Notes under the pieces: generated by a model
Told to the model about the DNA's origin: nothing
Database searches by the model: none
What the model saw: only the letters and a program-made list of their open reading frames with translations
Assembly: GCA_949358305.1 (NCBI GenBank)
Contig: OX442314.1
Span: 61,823,369-61,887,368, forward strand
Length of the DNA stretch: 64,000 bases
Direction of reading: 5' to 3'
Source of the DNA: Strigamia acuminata
Taxonomy: Eukaryota; Arthropoda; Chilopoda; Geophilomorpha; Linotaeniidae
Shown here: one piece after another, positions 62,780 to 64,000 of the stretch
Numbering within the stretch: position 1 is the first letter of the stretch
Layout of the letters: each line of letters opens with the position of its first letter
Made by a program: the position numbers and the translations under genes

Positions 62780-63080
62780 CGTCTGTGGAATATTAAATAC
62801 TCCACTCTAGATTCTACATTACCAATGCGTCTGTGAATTTTACTCCACTCTAGATTCTGCATTCTACAACGGAATGTTGGCATGAAGCTGGAGGGAGTGC
62901 GTCTGTGGGTTGTACCCCACTCTAGATACTACACTTAAATGTGTCTGTGAATCTCTCCACTCTAGTTACTACATTTCTACAACGGAATGTTGGCATGAAG
63001 AGGCGGGAAGTGTGTCTGTGAGTCTTCTACCCACTCTAGATACTTACACTAAATACAAAGTATTTCTACAACGGATTGTC
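62780..63080. repeat. Degenerate GCGTCTGTG/ACTCCACTCTAGAT repeat
   Basis: Four to five units with GTGTCTGTGAATNT, CCACTCTAGATNCTACA and ACAACGGAATGTTGGCATGA, unit length about 60-90. Confidence 0.75.
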
Positions 63081-63479
63081 GGAACGCAGAGAAGTATAAT
63101 ATGTGCTCAAGTAATATCAGTATCAAACAAAACAAGAACAAGAGCAAGAGCGAGCTATATCCGTTTTGCAGAGGGATATATACTCGGTGAGGAGAATAGC
63201 TGTTCAGTGATCCAATGGGATCACTGGGCAGCCAAATCCATCCAATCCTAGATCACAGGAAGTGGATACTCAGTACATAGTCTTCTACTAGGTCCACTAC
63301 AGGAACTGGATACGCAGGACACACTTTGGATTAAGTCCCTTTGACTATAATCCGAAAGGAGTCCAACTCACAGTGGGTGATGAAAGGTGACTTCACCCGG
63401 TGTAAAGTTTGCACATAATTCAATAGAATTATGTGACAAATAAATCAACTAATATTTAAACATCCAAAAGTATTTAAAA

Positions 63480-63640
63480 GTGTCTAAAGTTGTCGTGGAA
63501 TAAAATATAAATAATAATTTATATTTTATTCACTCAAAAATTGTCGAAATTTGAATTTACCGCTAAAACGCATCAGCGCCATCTATTGGTGAAATAATCG
63601 TCCTATACTAACAAAGTGTATGACAGTGTAACCGTCACAT
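63480..63640 (+). repeat. LTR-like repeat related to family A
   Basis: An ATAATTTATATTTTATTCAC block, AGCGCCATCTATTGG (63575-63589) and GTAACCGTCACA near the end, in the same order as at 760-975. Otherwise diverged. Confidence 0.45.
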
Positions 63641-63889
63641 GGTAGGAAAATTTGTGAGTTGCTTTAGAAATGCAAGTTTGTGGGGTTAAGTCGAATAGGA
63701 GTTACGGCGGAGATTTCGTTTTGTTTCGGCCCGCCCAAGGTAAACGAGTTTCCCGTAGTAAATTGAAATGTCGGATTGTAGCAATTTTTTTTTGTGATTT
63801 TCATTAAAGTTTCATCAAAATTCTATCCAAATTCTATGCATTTCAACAATCTTGTTTATTTTTTTCTCAAAATTTCATATAAAATCTGT

Positions 63890-64000
63890 GTTTATCATCA
63901 AAATTCTGTGTATTACAGCAAAATTCTATGTATTACAGCAAAATCCTATTTATTACAGCAAAGGTCTGTGTATTACAGCAAAAGTCTGTGTATTACAGCA
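63890..64000. repeat. ~23-bp TCTGTGTATTACAGCAAAA repeat, cut by the window end
   Basis: Five units up to the last base; the array probably continues. Confidence 0.85.

Overview
This is eukaryotic DNA from an AT-rich, repeat-laden animal genome, very probably an invertebrate; I cannot name the species. Support for this comes from split genes with GT-AG introns, DEG/ENaC channel exons, a NRARP-type Notch regulator, a SANT-like nuclear protein gene, and BEL/Pao, Ty3/gypsy, ISL2EU-type, mariner-like, CMC-like and hAT-like elements. No CRISPR array, operon or bacterial gene was seen.

Layout. 1-2640: repeats, including a tRNA-Ser-like SINE fragment and an inverted-repeat MITE. 2647-4411 (minus): a broken DEG/ENaC copy. 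4700-8500: old repeats and a decayed non-LTR retrotransposon. 8683-33790 (plus): an 11-exon DEG/ENaC gene whose splice phases all agree. It encodes about 793 aa holding TWO complete channel modules; the TM2 of module 1 and the TM1 of module 2 lie in one uninterrupted 784-nt exon. Its largest intron (10806-25584) was invaded by a BEL/Pao element (12579-24782), itself invaded by a CMC-like MITE (15864-17815, carrying a palindromic mariner-like MITE) and by an autonomous ISL2EU-type transposon (18449-23117). The last intron holds a tandem duplication with 11-bp phased A-tract arrays (26450-30748).

34-40 kb: AT-rich minisatellites, a 55-bp hairpin and more repeat family B. 40028-40363 (minus): NRARP, intronless. 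Its upstream flank contains a long minisatellite and was split by a Ty3/gypsy element (41589-54448, minus) with apparently identical 820-bp LTRs. That element is intact-looking: gag, a consensus -1 frameshift signal, pol, and an unrecognised spliced third gene of about 967 aa that does not look like an envelope. 54.5-57.6 kb: more MITEs and minisatellites. 57652-60364 (minus): a three-exon gene for a SANT-like/coiled-coil nuclear protein. 60.4-64 kb: minisatellites, a GC-rich CCAAT-CRE-TATA promoter-like block and LTR-like repeats.

How it fits together. Host genes are few (DEG/ENaC, NRARP, the SANT-like gene); the rest is layered mobile DNA. The nesting gives a relative chronology: MITE, then BEL, then CMC-like and ISL2EU insertions. 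The gypsy element is the youngest by LTR identity and has a GC content unlike its surroundings. The strongest candidate for something undescribed is the two-in-one DEG/ENaC gene; second is the spliced third gene of the gypsy element.
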